The notes under the pieces: generated by a model | Database searches by the model: none | What the model saw: the letters and a program-made list of their open reading frames with translations, nothing else | Told to the model about the DNA's origin: nothing | Shown: positions 20,456-29,535 of the stretch, in pieces | Layout of the letters: each line of letters starts with the position of its first letter | Numbering within the stretch: position 1 is the first letter of the stretch | Translations under genes and position numbers: made by a program | NCBI GenBank assembly: GCA_963575745.1 | Contig: CAUYUJ010015305.1 | Coordinates: forward strand, 1 to 64,000 | DNA: 64,000 nt | From: Prorocentrum cordatum | Lineage: Eukaryota > Sar > Dinophyceae > Prorocentrales > Prorocentraceae | Direction: 5' to 3'

Positions 20456-23400
20456 CCCGGGAACGATGTTCCTCGACTTCGCCTTCAGCGGGTGCTGCTC
20501 GTACGAGAGGTTGCCCCTCGTCGGCTCGTTCTTGTCCGTCCGGACGCGCCGCATCGGCAGGACGTCCGTCTTCTCGACCCCTGCGAGCTCCTCCTCCGTC
20601 GGCCATTCCACGGCGTCGTACTGGATCCACTTGCGCCACTCGTCCAGGTCGCTAGCGTCGAATGCTTCCTTCCACTCTGCCGGGATGCTGCGTAGTTCTC
20701 GACCTTTCTTAGGTGCAACCTGCTTCTTGGCTGTATCAGTCCTCCTTGCCAGGAATGCATCCCTCGTGCGGTTCTCCACCGCGCGGCTCACCTTGACGTA
20801 GAGTGCGCTGTCGTCCCCCATTGGCAGGTCGCTGGGATCGTCAGGAATCCGTGGTAAACGCATAGCAGCCTCCTTGAGAGCTTCGCGTCGTAGTCGAAGA
20901 CGTTCCTTGTCTTGCAGCCGGTCATCAGGAAGTGGCCTCTTGAACCCCCTTGGTGGTGTGGGTTCTGGCTGTCCTGGCTGTTCGGCTCGCTCAGGTTCAT
21001 GATGCGGATTACCTGGCACAGCAGCTGCGCCCAGGTCCGTAGAGTGCCCCTGCCCAGCTGCATCAGGTGCAGGTGGGTCGCATGCTGGTCCGTGTACTTG
21101 AAGTCCCGGCCCGTCGCCGGGTAGTGGTGGTACTTCTGGTAGCCCTCCAGGTTGAGCTCCAGGTGCTTCCTCTATCACTCGTTCCCTTTTTGGAGTCGCC
21201 TCCACTGGTGGCGGTCTCGGAGTTGGTGGGATCGGCTCGGTGCGAGGTACCTTCGTCATTGGCGGGTCGTCTCCAACGTCCTCGTCGTCCGAGTCGTCGT
21301 TGCTCCTCTCGCGTCGTGTGCCTGTCTGTTGGCTTCCTTCAGGCCCAGGACCACGTTCGTCGATAAATCCCTTCTGAAGAGTAGGTCCTCCACGCCACTG
21401 CGAAAGCTGCCTGACCAGGTCCTCGTTCTCCACCATCTCCGCCTCATCGCGTGATGCATGCCGCACCTGCTCGGGCGTCACGAGCACCGGCACCCCTCGG
21501 TAACTCAGGTGCAGTCTCGTGTGGCCCTCCGTCGCCAGCACGATGGCTGGGCCGCGCCATCCCAGCTCGCCCTGGAGCCTCTTGGACTTCACGTGCTTCA
21601 CCTCACGCCAGTAGAATACCAGCTGGCCCGGCACAAATGGTCCTCGTGGCGGTCGGACTCGCCCGATAGTGGCCCTCCTCACGGCGTCGTCGCTGTCCAG
21701 CTCGAAGAACGCCCGGTTCGCCGCTGCACGAATCTGTTCGGCCCGCCGGGGCCCGTCCTCGAAGAGTGCCGCGCTCTGTGCCGCCAGCTGCCTTTGGTCG
21801 CCCTCCATCGCCTCAATCAGCGAAGTCGGAGTGCCGGGCGACTTCCCCAGCACGTACTGGTAGGGCGTGAAACCGTTGCGTCGTATGTGGTTGTTGCACG
21901 TGCTCGCTATCACTGAAGCCCATACCGTTGGTTCGTCGTTCTTCGTGAGCTGCACGTCGCGGTTCAGGCGCTGGAAATGATCCTTGAAGAAGTCGATGGC
22001 ACGCTCGACTCTTCCCTTCAGCTGAGGCGCCTCCGCCGGGACCGGCCTCATCAGGATGTTGTACTTGTCACCGATCTCCGCGAACCGCTTCGTGATGTGG
22101 CCCTTCGCCGCGTCGTAGTAGAGCACCTTCGGAGGGCCTGCCCACGACAACCAACCTTGCGAGAAGCACCGTAGGCTCTCCTCGCCCGTAATCGATCGCA
22201 CAGCTGTGGTCGGAACGATCACCCTGAAGCTCGAAGCGTCGTCCAGGATAACCATGACCATCAGCCGCGTCCCGTCCGAGAGGATCACCTCGGCCTCGTC
22301 TAGGAACACGTTCTCGTTGAACTCCGTCGAGAGCTTCAGATTGGCTGACCTCGTGGTGTTCGGCCTGCCCAGCTCCTTGCACACGGTGCAGTCCAACTTG
22401 TCCACCGCTTCGAGCACCTCCTTCGACACCCCGTAGGACTTCAGGCGTCGCTTGAGGGCGTGTGCAGACGGATGGCTCAGGTTCAAGTGGAGCTTCCGAA
22501 GAGCGCCCCACTGGGCCGTAGTGATGTCCGGGGGCTTATCCCCGAAACCTTTCCCCTCTTCGTGTAGGTCTCGATGTACTGCGTCTGCGTCTCGATCGTC
22601 TGGCTTGAACTCCTTCGGCGTGGCTCCATAGGCAAACACCGTCGCAGGGTAGGACGTCTGCACTTTCGGCTCCTTCACGTAGATCGCCACGACCGTGTCC
22701 GAGGGATACCTCTCCGCCAGGTCGATCGTCTGGAAATCCAAGTCGTCCGCGTAGGCATCCGAGTAGTCGGCCAGCAAGCCCTCGCTGGAGTACATCGCGT
22801 AGATACGCCGTACAGCTCCTCGAGGTAGTGGTATCTCCTCGGTGCCCCTCAGCACGCGCACGTCGATCAACTCCTTTCTCAGCTTGTATGCCTTCGCAAC
22901 TCCATTCACAGTTGGTCGGCTCGGAATCTTCTCCCCGTTGTTCCAGATCCGCAGCTCCTTCAAGGTCGTGCGCATCGCCAGCTCGTGCGTCCCGGCTTTG
23001 ACCAAGGTCTTGCCGAGCTCCTCCGGCCACGCAGCCGATCGCGAGAGCATCGCGCTCCGGCCGACCGTCTCCGCATGTGCGTGACCTCCGTCACATCTGC
23101 GTTCCAGCCAGGAAGGAAAACACGACCCATATGGTACCAGCATGCGCGTCGCCTTCCGAATCGGTGTCCCGTTCTCGTCCACGAGCCCGTACATGCACTG
23201 GTGCAGCGTGACCGTGTCGTAGGATGGTGGCCGGTCGTCTTTCCAGCTCATCAGGTCCGTCATCGATTCTTGGTTCCACGCTCGGCTCGTCAACGGATTC
23301 TCGCCGATACCGATTCGTCCTCCTTCAGCCTGTAGTCGAAGTACGTCCGCCGAGAAGCTGACCAGTGGCGTAAACTCCTCGACCATGTCATCGACCCAGT

Positions 23401-25645
23401 CGCCCATACCCTGCGCCCGCTGAAACTCCTGCATGTTCGTGAAGGGCGTACAAGGAAACGCGACTGAAACCATCCAAGGCTTGAAAATCTTGATCATGAA
23501 CAGGAAATCGGAACAAACCTTGGGGTCATTGAAATTCACACCAACCGACAGATCTGAAGGGGTCGCATTCGCGTGACCACCTCTCGAGGCCGCTCTAGTA
23601 AAGCGAGCCTCCTTTGCAAACAGCTCCCAGAGGAAGGTCTCCGAGTTGTCACGCAGCACGTCGAATATCACCTCGTACTCCTTCATGAGCTTGTCGATCC
23701 GCTTGACCGTGCTCTTCTTGAGAATGCCCTTGTTGCCATTCTTCAAGGCCTCTGCGACCCACGCGTCGGCGTCGTCCTTCAGCTGGAAGTTCGGCTTGAC
23801 CTCCTGCAGCGTCTCCGCGACCAGGAACACCTCCGGCTCGGGGTCGACCTGGTGGATGCGGAACTTCTCGAAGAGCGGCTCCGTCTCGTACGACTCCAGG
23901 TCGTAGTCGAAGATGTCGATACCCGCGTGGCCGCCTGGAAGCTTCACCAGCTCCTTGTCGTAGACCCCCAGCTCCTGGAAGTCCGCCCAGTGGCCGTCCT
24001 CGCGTACGTAGAGGTTCGTCTTCCAGTCGGCCAGGTTCTTCCTGCTCGTGAGGCCGACCATGTCACCAGGGATCTCGAAGTACTCCTGGATAGCGTGGAC
24101 CCTCCCAATGCCGATGGGGATGATCCACTTCTGCTTGGCTTCGCGCTTGGCACCGCCGAGCCCCTTGAACCTCTGCGTGGCGTCCACCTTGATGGGCTTC
24201 AGGCCGTACTTCGCGAGCTCGGTCTCGACGCGGTCAAGCCAGCCGCGCCCGGCGACCGCCACCGACGCGCCGCTGTCCACCAGGGCTGCCGGCACGGCCT
24301 CCTTCGAAACCAGCACCTCCAACTCGAGCCTCTCCGGCACGATCGGATCGCTATCCACGCTCACCGTCATGATGTCGTAGACGTCCTCAGCGGTCTGCAC
24401 CGCGGCGCTGTCGGCCAGCTCGCCCACAGCGGTCATCTGACCCACGAAGTTCACGCACGCCGGGACGGCGCAGACCAGGGTCGTCATTGCCCAGAAGCCG
24501 TAGCGTCGTGGTCGTTGAACTCCCTTCGGTCCCTTGCCGCGGCCCTTGGGCTTGCCCGTCTTGCCAGTAGAGCCGCCAGTTGGACAGTTCGCCGTGTCGT
24601 GGTCCATCCGGCCGCAGTTGGTGCACCTCTTGTCCTTTGACTTACCCTTGTCCTTTCCTTTGCCAGGGTTGCCTTTGGAGAAACTTCGTCCGGCCGCCTT
24701 GCCACCAGCAGCCGCGCTCTCGTCCACGACTCCGTCGATTCTTCCCTTGAAGAACCCGCGAGCAGCCCGAAGCTTGTTCATCTTCAGGCGGCTCTCGCGC
24801 AGTGTGACGAGGGCCCTGCGGTAGTCGTCGTCCTCGTCGGCCAGGAACGTGTCCGCGTCGTCCTCGATGAAGAACAGGTCGCTGCAGTCCCAGCCGTTGT
24901 CGTCACCCTCGTCCGTACACACGTGGATTCCACGCTCATCGTCCCATTCATACCAGTATCCGTCATCGTCCTGCACCCAGTATTCTCCTGGATCCTCTTC
25001 GTCGGGTGGCTCCTCTTCGGTGTTCATCGTCCATCTCCAGCCCGATCTGACTTGTCCCCGGTGCTTCGCGCTGCCGCGTGGGAAGAGGTTCTTCAGCGTC
25101 ATGCTGATCTTCTGGAAGTTAAACGTCTCCTCCGCCCGTGCAATCACCAGATTGCGTTCGTCCTTGTCGAGGCCGCTTCGCTTCAGAGTGTGGTACCCTA
25201 GCTCATTGCTGCTTATCTTCGTGTCCGGGTCCACCTCCTCTAGGTTACGCTTGGCAACCTCCATGGCCGTGCAGAACGCCGCCATGGGTTCCTCGCCTTT
25301 CCGCTCGAAGTGCGTCTGATCGAAGAAGGCGTCGAATGCCTTCGGCAGCTCCCGAAAACTGCTCTTGGCGAAGCGCTGTGCCTCCAAGTATGCCAGCAGC
25401 GCTCGGGCCCCCTCCTTCTTCGCGTAGTCCTTGGGGTCCGTCTGCTCGATGAGCACGCTGATACTGTTGTCCGCGCCGAGCAGGTTCCTATACAGCTTGG
25501 GGCCGAGCGCTTGTAGTTGATCCTCCGTCTCGCAGCTCAGCTCCGCCGCCTGCACGGCGCGCTTGTACCTCGTGAAATCCTTGAGGGTCTCGCCCTTCAG
25601 CACCGGGATTCTTGGATCCACTGCACTGTTTTGATGCTCCGTCAT
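20453..25645 (-). CDS. gag-pol: Copia Gag-protease-methyltransferase-like-integrase polyprotein
   Basis: 1730 residues starting about 90 nt after the primer-binding site. Gag occupies about 1-390, with an acidic stretch at 205-275 and a CCHC zinc knuckle at 341-354 (CTNCGRMDHDTANC). The protease motif is LVDSGAS at 455-461. Residues about 665-850 resemble a class I methyltransferase: ELFAKEARFT at 674, a GVNF segment near 702, FPCTPFT at 730-736 with a cysteine where C5-methyltransferases have the catalytic one, and GENP at 781-784. Integrase has HHCC ligands H1053, H1058, C1086 and C1089, then a D1115/D1178/E1214 set with exactly 35 residues between the last two. A disordered P/E-rich linker (about 1425-1550) leads into reverse transcriptase, cut off by TAA after NIVPG. 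A methyltransferase domain is unusual for Copia. Cytosine methyltransferases inside dinoflagellate retrotransposons have been reported. Confidence 0.95.
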   Translation of the reverse strand: MTEHQNSAVDPRIPVLKGETLKDFTRYKRAVQAAELSCETEDQLQALGPKLYRNLLGADNSISVLIEQTDPKDYAKKEGARALLAYLEAQRFAKSSFRELPKAFDAFFDQTHFERKGEEPMAAFCTAMEVAKRNLEEVDPDTKISSNELGYHTLKRSGLDKDERNLVIARAEETFNFQKISMTLKNLFPRGSAKHRGQVRSGWRWTMNTEEEPPDEEDPGEYWVQDDDGYWYEWDDERGIHVCTDEGDDNGWDCSDLFFIEDDADTFLADEDDDYRRALVTLRESRLKMNKLRAARGFFKGRIDGVVDESAAAGGKAAGRSFSKGNPGKGKDKGKSKDKRCTNCGRMDHDTANCPTGGSTGKTGKPKGRGKGPKGVQRPRRYGFWAMTTLVCAVPACVNFVGQMTAVGELADSAAVQTAEDVYDIMTVSVDSDPIVPERLELEVLVSKEAVPAALVDSGASVAVAGRGWLDRVETELAKYGLKPIKVDATQRFKGLGGAKREAKQKWIIPIGIGRVHAIQEYFEIPGDMVGLTSRKNLADWKTNLYVREDGHWADFQELGVYDKELVKLPGGHAGIDIFDYDLESYETEPLFEKFRIHQVDPEPEVFLVAETLQEVKPNFQLKDDADAWVAEALKNGNKGILKKSTVKRIDKLMKEYEVIFDVLRDNSETFLWELFAKEARFTRAASRGGHANATPSDLSVGVNFNDPKVCSDFLFMIKIFKPWMVSVAFPCTPFTNMQEFQRAQGMGDWVDDMVEEFTPLVSFSADVLRLQAEGGRIGIGENPLTSRAWNQESMTDLMSWKDDRPPSYDTVTLHQCMYGLVDENGTPIRKATRMLVPYGSCFPSWLERRCDGGHAHAETVGRSAMLSRSAAWPEELGKTLVKAGTHELAMRTTLKELRIWNNGEKIPSRPTVNGVAKAYKLRKELIDVRVLRGTEEIPLPRGAVRRIYAMYSSEGLLADYSDAYADDLDFQTIDLAERYPSDTVVAIYVKEPKVQTSYPATVFAYGATPKEFKPDDRDADAVHRDLHEEGKGFGDKPPDITTAQWGALRKLHLNLSHPSAHALKRRLKSYGVSKEVLEAVDKLDCTVCKELGRPNTTRSANLKLSTEFNENVFLDEAEVILSDGTRLMVMVILDDASSFRVIVPTTAVRSITGEESLRCFSQGWLSWAGPPKVLYYDAAKGHITKRFAEIGDKYNILMRPVPAEAPQLKGRVERAIDFFKDHFQRLNRDVQLTKNDEPTVWASVIASTCNNHIRRNGFTPYQYVLGKSPGTPTSLIEAMEGDQRQLAAQSAALFEDGPRRAEQIRAAANRAFFELDSDDAVRRATIGRVRPPRGPFVPGQLVFYWREVKHVKSKRLQGELGWRGPAIVLATEGHTRLHLSYRGVPVLVTPEQVRHASRDEAEMVENEDLVRQLSQWRGGPTLQKGFIDERGPGPEGSQQTGTRRERSNDDSDDEDVGDDPPMTKVPRTEPIPPTPRPPPVEATPKRERVIEEAPGAQPGGLPEVPPLPGDGPGLQVHGPACDPPAPDAAGQGHSTDLGAAAVPGNPHHEPERAEQPGQPEPTPPRGFKRPLPDDRLQDKERLRLRREALKEAAMRLPRIPDDPSDLPMGDDSALYVKVSRAVENRTRDAFLARRTDTAKKQVAPKKGRELRSIPAEWKEAFDASDLDEWRKWIQYDAVEWPTEEELAGVEKTDVLPMRRVRTDKNEPTRGNLSYEQHPLKAKSRNIVPG

Positions 25646-25709
25646 CTCTCCTGGATGGCTAGTCCGTGTCCGTGTAGATTATCTTGATAATCGTTATACT
25701 GAAGATCGT

Positions 25710-25735
25710 GGGGCCAACCACAAGCTCCGCTGCCA
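25710..25735 (-). promoter_or_regulatory. Candidate primer-binding site
   Basis: Immediately downstream of the 5' LTR in element orientation the sequence reads TGGCAGCGGAGCTTGTGG. It begins with TGG, the complement of a tRNA CCA end, and lies exactly at the LTR boundary. The matching tRNA could not be identified here. Confidence 0.7.
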
Positions 25736-25965
25736 ACCTCGTTTCTGGTCGAAACTCTCCCGCTCGAGCGTGTCGATGCCGTCGGCGGGAATCTCGAAAG
25801 AGAACTCGATCGAATAGCTCCAAGCCGCTATCGCTCCCTCGACCCGTCGCTTCTGCAGTGGGAGAAGGGAAGCGCCTTTCTCTCGAGCCCAAGCGCCGGC
25901 GCTTGATACACACATGTACACAAGCGTGCTAGATACATGCCTGGGTCTTTCCCCCAGAAATCACA
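25736..25965 (-). repeat. 5' LTR of the Copia element
   Basis: 230 bp, identical to the 3' LTR except for one missing C. It should hold the promoter, but no clear TATA box is visible. Dinoflagellate promoters usually lack one. Confidence 0.95.
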
Positions 25966-26027
25966 GAGGAGGAGGAGGAGGAGGAGGAGGAGGAGGAGGA
26001 GGAGGAGGAGGAGGAGGAGGAGGGAGG
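25966..26027. repeat. GGA microsatellite at the Copia insertion site
   Basis: A pure GAG/GGA tract that directly follows the 5' LTR. The other side of the element ends in GATGGGAGG, so the element entered at the edge of this tract. Confidence 0.9.
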
Positions 26028-26104
26028 ATAACCCAAAAGCAAGAGGAGTGACGCTGGTCCTAGGCCCTGGAGGACTTTTCCCCGCTGCTGGGGGGCGTCC
26101 AGAG

Positions 26105-26345
26105 AGAGGTGGCGCTCCTTTTTAAAACCCCTGGGCCCTCGTCGGGGCCTCGGGGAGGGGTGCCCCTCTCTCCAGAGCCCCCTGGGACCCTCGGGCGCTC
26201 CATCCTGGAGCCCCTGGGGGCCCTCGGGGCCTCGGGAGGGGTGCCCTGGAGGCTGCAGCTTGCCCTCTCCGGAAGAGTCCTGGGGACACACTTGGGGGCC
26301 AGGGGGGCACCGCCATGGCAAAGCACCCGACAGCAAAAGATGGGA
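26105..26345 (+). repeat. Paralogue of the sequence left of the Copia insertion
   Basis: Resembles 17190-17360. Shared text includes GGGGCCTCGGGAGGGGTG, TGGAGGCTGCAG and CACCCGACAGCAAAAGATGG, the last running straight into GGAGGAGGA. It therefore shows what the empty insertion site looks like. Confidence 0.75.
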
Positions 26346-26460
26346 GGAGGAGGAGGAGAAGGAGGAGGAGGCGGAGGAGGAGGAGGAGGAGGAGGAGGAG
26401 GAGGAGCAGGAGCAGGAGCAGGAGGATTGGGGGCCAGGGGGCACCGCCATGGCCAAGCGC
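26294..26460. repeat. GGA microsatellite bracketed by ~31-bp direct repeats
   Basis: GGGGGCACCGCCATGGCAAAGC-like text at 26294-26324 recurs at 26429-26460 as GGGGGCACCGCCATGGCCAAGC. A GGA tract (26342-26425) lies between the copies. Confidence 0.8.
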
Positions 26461-26584
26461 CCAATAACCGAGACGACATATAGTAAGCGCACGCTTCCGA
26501 AGGGGTCCGCGCGGGGCTCTCCCAGACAGGGTCGCGCCGTAAAAAATGCAGGGCGGAAGGTGTTCGCCGTTTTCGGCGCCCCGC

Positions 26585-26690
26585 GGCCGCCCCCTCCTCC
26601 TCCACCTCCTCCTCCTCCTCCCTCCTCCTAATCCTCCTCCTCCTCCTCCCCCTCCCCCCTCTTCCTCCTCCTCCTCCTCCTCCTGGAGGC
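26585..26690. repeat. TCC microsatellite
   Basis: A TCC tract with C-rich interruptions on the plus strand. Confidence 0.85.
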
Positions 26691-26694
26691 CCTC

Positions 26695-26818
26695 GCCAGG
26701 CTCCGGGACCGTCAAAAAGAACGACTCAGGAGGAAAAACCGGTCCCAAGAAACGGGCCGGGACTTGCGGGGACCGCGCATGGACAAAAATCAAGACGTCG
26801 CAGGTCTGGGTTCGCCAG
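26695..26818 (+). repeat. Dispersed repeat R2, forward copy
   Basis: About 120 bp with landmarks CTCCGGGACCGTCA, ACGACTC-GGA, AAAACCGGTCCC and a terminal GACGTCGCAGGTCTGGG. Other copies are at 28745-29235 (tandem) and 44040-44160, with reverse fragments near 28300. Confidence 0.7.
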
Positions 26819-26883
26819 GATCTCCCCACACCACCCGCAGAAGAGGTGAAGGCATCACGAGGGCAAGTTCGGATGAAGATGGC

Positions 26884-26985
26884 CTTAGGTCGGGCATGTC
26901 CCCCTACTTACTCCAGGCGGATTTGGGGCGCAAATCAAACATACCCCCCACTAATATTCAAAAGCATTCGAAAATGATCAGAAGA
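26884..26985. mobile_element. MITE family 2, one-ended fragment
   Basis: Begins AGGTCGGGCATGTCCCCCTA like the family 2 terminus and continues with ATATTCAAAA-type internal sequence. No opposite end is found before the sequence becomes GC-rich. Confidence 0.4.
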
Positions 26986-27244
26986 TCGTTCCCATCGGGC
27001 GCCGCGGCCGACGATGTGATCTTCTGGTGCGCCACGCCAGAAGTTCCGACCCCTGAGGCTCCGGGGCCCACCAGCGGGCCCCCCGGAGGCCGAGATCGAC
27101 GAGCGAGCGGGCGAGCGAACGAGCTGCCGCCGCCGCAGAGGGCGACCCAGACATGGGGCGACGGGCGTGCGCGAGCACGCTGGCCCTTCGGAAAGGACCT
27201 GGACAGATCCGCGCGCCGAAAAAATCAGGACCTTCGAGGCCGAC

Positions 27245-27407
27245 TGTGAAATCAGGCCTGTCCCCCTGCAGAGGGATTCGCGACGAAAGATTAAAGATTG
27301 GGAAAAAGAATCCCAAGGGGGGAAAAAATATTCAAAAAAATAGTCCCCAGACGATTTTTGTTGGGCAATTTTTGAATTTTTCCTCCAGTAGAGGGACATG
27401 CCCGACG
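27245..27407. mobile_element. MITE-like element, family 2, copy 2
   Basis: The left end has GGCCTGTCCCCCTGCAGAGG and the right end has CAGTAGAGGGACATGCCCGA, which are inverted relative to each other. The internal AAAAATATTCAAAAAAATAG and CCCCAGACGATTTTT resemble copy 1. The 9 bases GAGGCCGAC flank it on both sides (27236-27244 and 27408-27416) as a possible target-site duplication. Confidence 0.6.
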
Positions 27408-27540
27408 GAGGCCGACGGCGGGACCTCTTGGCGCGCCGCCCCGGGAGCCCCCGACCCCCGAGGCCCCCGCGGAGCCGGGCGGCGGGCCCCCCTCCCGGGG
27501 GCCGGCACCGACGAGAGGCGCCCATGGGAAACAAGCAACG

Positions 27541-27586
27541 GGCACACACAAACACGCACACACACACGCACACACACACACACACA

Positions 27587-27625
<39 letters not shown>

Positions 27626-27647
27626 GCATACACACACACACACACAC

Positions 27648-27697
<50 letters not shown>

Positions 27698-27727
27698 CGC
27701 AAACACGCATACACGCACACGCACACA
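27541..27727. repeat. (CA)n microsatellite
   Basis: CACACA with occasional CG steps. Poly-TH frames on the plus strand and poly-VC frames on the minus strand are artefacts of it. Confidence 0.95.
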
Positions 27728-28037
27728 ACAAACAAAAACGTCGCAGATCTGGGGGTCTGGCGCGCTCCAAAACGCTCTCGGAGGGTGCCGGAGAATGCTC
27801 GGGGGCGACGGGTCATCTTTCAGGAGAGGAAAAAACACACAGAGACACAAGCAATCGTTGATCCCCCCCCAAGATGCCTGGGGGAGGACGGAAATCCAAA
27901 AAATAGATCTACGAGAAAGTCGGGCTTCACTCGTGTGTCTCGGGGCCCCTGCCATCTGAGGCCTGCCGGGCCACACCGCGGCGCACCCTGGGGGCAGCAC
28001 CAGAGCCGCCAGGGATGGTGGGAGGGGGGCTCAACTC

Positions 28038-28163
28038 GCCATCGCTCGGACGTCCATTCCCTGTGTTTTTTTTCGGTTTCGTGCGTGGGTTTTTCGCCAA
28101 ATGATCAAGGATGCTCCTCGATGGCCCTCGCCGAAGGACAAATGCACACGTCCGAGCGATGCC
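28038..28163. mobile_element. MITE-like element, family 1, copy 1
   Basis: 126 bp bounded by CCATCGCTCGGACGT and its inverse ACGTCCGAGCGATG. It is about 90% identical over its full length to 40454-40579. The body is T-rich on the left (GTTTTTTTTCGG) and has no ORF. No clear target-site duplication was found. Confidence 0.75.
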
Positions 28164-28604
28164 AAGTCAGTGCCGACGCGGGAGGCCCGCAGGCCGTCCC
28201 GCGCTCCGCCTCCCCGGCAGCACTTGCGCTCCGGGCACTGCCTGCTTCCCCAGGGATCCGACGTCGTGATTTTTCCAATACGGGATCCCCGGAAGTCTCG
28301 ACCCATTCCCCAGGACCCAGGACCGGTTTTTCATCCCGAGTCGTTCTTTGACGGTCCCGAGGCCCGGCGAGGGCCCCTAGAGGCCGAGAACTGGGAAAAA
28401 CCTCCGTCTTGAGTTTTTCAGTGCGTTGGATCTCTGGGTCCCAAGGCAGGATCGCGTCGTGGAAAAAATGCAGGGCGGAGGCCTTTCGCTGCTTTTTCGG
28501 CCCCTCTAGAGAGGCCCTCGGCGGGCTCCCGGGAGCGTCAGGAACACGACTCGGGAGGAAACATCGGTCCCGGGGAAATCGGTCGGGCCTTCCAGGGGCG
28601 CCGC

Positions 28605-28745
28605 CCTCCTCCTCCTCCTCCTCCCCCTCCTCATCCTTCCTCCTCCTTCCTTCTCCTCCTGCTCCTCCTCCTCCTCTCTCCTCCTCCTATCCTCCTCCTC
28701 TCCTCCTCCTCCTCCCTCCTCCTCCTCCCGCTCCTCCTCCTCCAG
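28605..28745. repeat. TCC microsatellite
   Basis: A TCC tract with several TCCTTCC and TCTCC interruptions. Confidence 0.85.
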
Positions 28746-28751
28746 GGACGG

Positions 28752-29235
28752 GACACGTCCAGGGACGCCGTCCTGACAAAATCAGGACGTCGCCTGTCTG
28801 GGGAAGCAGCTGGGGCTTTGTGGTCGCACGTCGCTCACACGCAGCGTCCACGGGCTCCGGGACCGTCAGAAAACGACTCGGGAGGAAAAATCGGTCCCAG
28901 GGGAATTGGTCGGGACGTCCAGGGGCGCCGTCCTGAGAAAAAACCGCTCAAGACGTCGCCTGTCTGGGACACGTCCAGGGACGCCGTCCTGACAAAATCA
29001 GGACGTCGCCTGTCTGGGGAAGCAGCTGGGGCTTTGTGGTCGCACGTCGCTCACACGCAGCGTCCACGGGCTCCGGGACCGTCAGAAAACGACTCGGGAG
29101 GAAAAATCGGTCCCAGGGGAATTGGTCGGGACGTCCAGGGGCGCCGTCCTGAGAAAAAATCAAGACGTCGCCTGTCTGGGGAAGCAGCCGGGACTTTGTT
29201 GTCGCACGTCGCTCACGCGCAGCGTCCACGGGTCC
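28752..29235 (+). repeat. R2 tandem duplication, 216-bp period
   Basis: Two nearly identical 216-bp units begin at 28752 and 28968, followed by a shorter third unit (29160-29235). Each unit contains GGGACGCCGTCCTGA, GACGTCGCCTGTCTGGGG and CGACTCGGGAGGAAAAATCG. The 422-residue frame across it is open because 216 is a multiple of three. Confidence 0.85.
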
Positions 29236-29424
29236 CGCCGTCAGGCGGCGGAGGCTGGAGAGAAGGGGAGGAGGAGGAGGAGGGAAGGAGGATTAGGAAG
29301 GGAAGGGGGGGGCTCGATGGGGCGAGAAGGCAACATGATGGGGGAACGCCCGCGCGTGTTGGCGGCTCTGGCGGCTCGCTCCCTCGCAGAAGCGGGATGC
29401 CGCGCGATCTAGGGCGTGGGAGAG

Positions 29425-29535
29425 GGTCCTCGTCCTCCTCCTCCTCCTCCTCCTCCTCCTCCTCCTCCTCCTCCTCCTCCTCCTCCTCCTCCTCCTCCTC
29501 CTCCTCCTCCTCCTCCCCCTCCTCCCCCTCCCCAC
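29425..29535. repeat. (TCC)n microsatellite
   Basis: A nearly pure TCC tract of about 100 bp, ending in a C run. Confidence 0.9.

Larger units (their letters stand above)
17361..25965 (-). mobile_element. Ty1/Copia-type LTR retrotransposon, nearly intact
   Basis: An 8.6-kb element on the minus strand. It has two LTRs of 231 and 230 bp that differ only by one C, a candidate primer-binding site next to the 5' LTR, a gag-pol frame, and a third ORF before the 3' LTR. Domain order is Gag, protease, integrase, reverse transcriptase, RNase H. Integrase upstream of reverse transcriptase is diagnostic of Copia. GAGG flanks both ends (17357-17360 and 25966-25969), but the insertion is in a GGA tract, so the target-site duplication is ambiguous. 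LTR identity suggests a recent insertion. One in-frame TAA interrupts pol. Confidence 0.95.

Noticed and set aside
18674-24640. Plus-strand ORFs of 100-355 residues across the Copia element
   Set aside because: They are antisense shadows of the gag-pol frame. The minus strand carries all the catalytic motifs.
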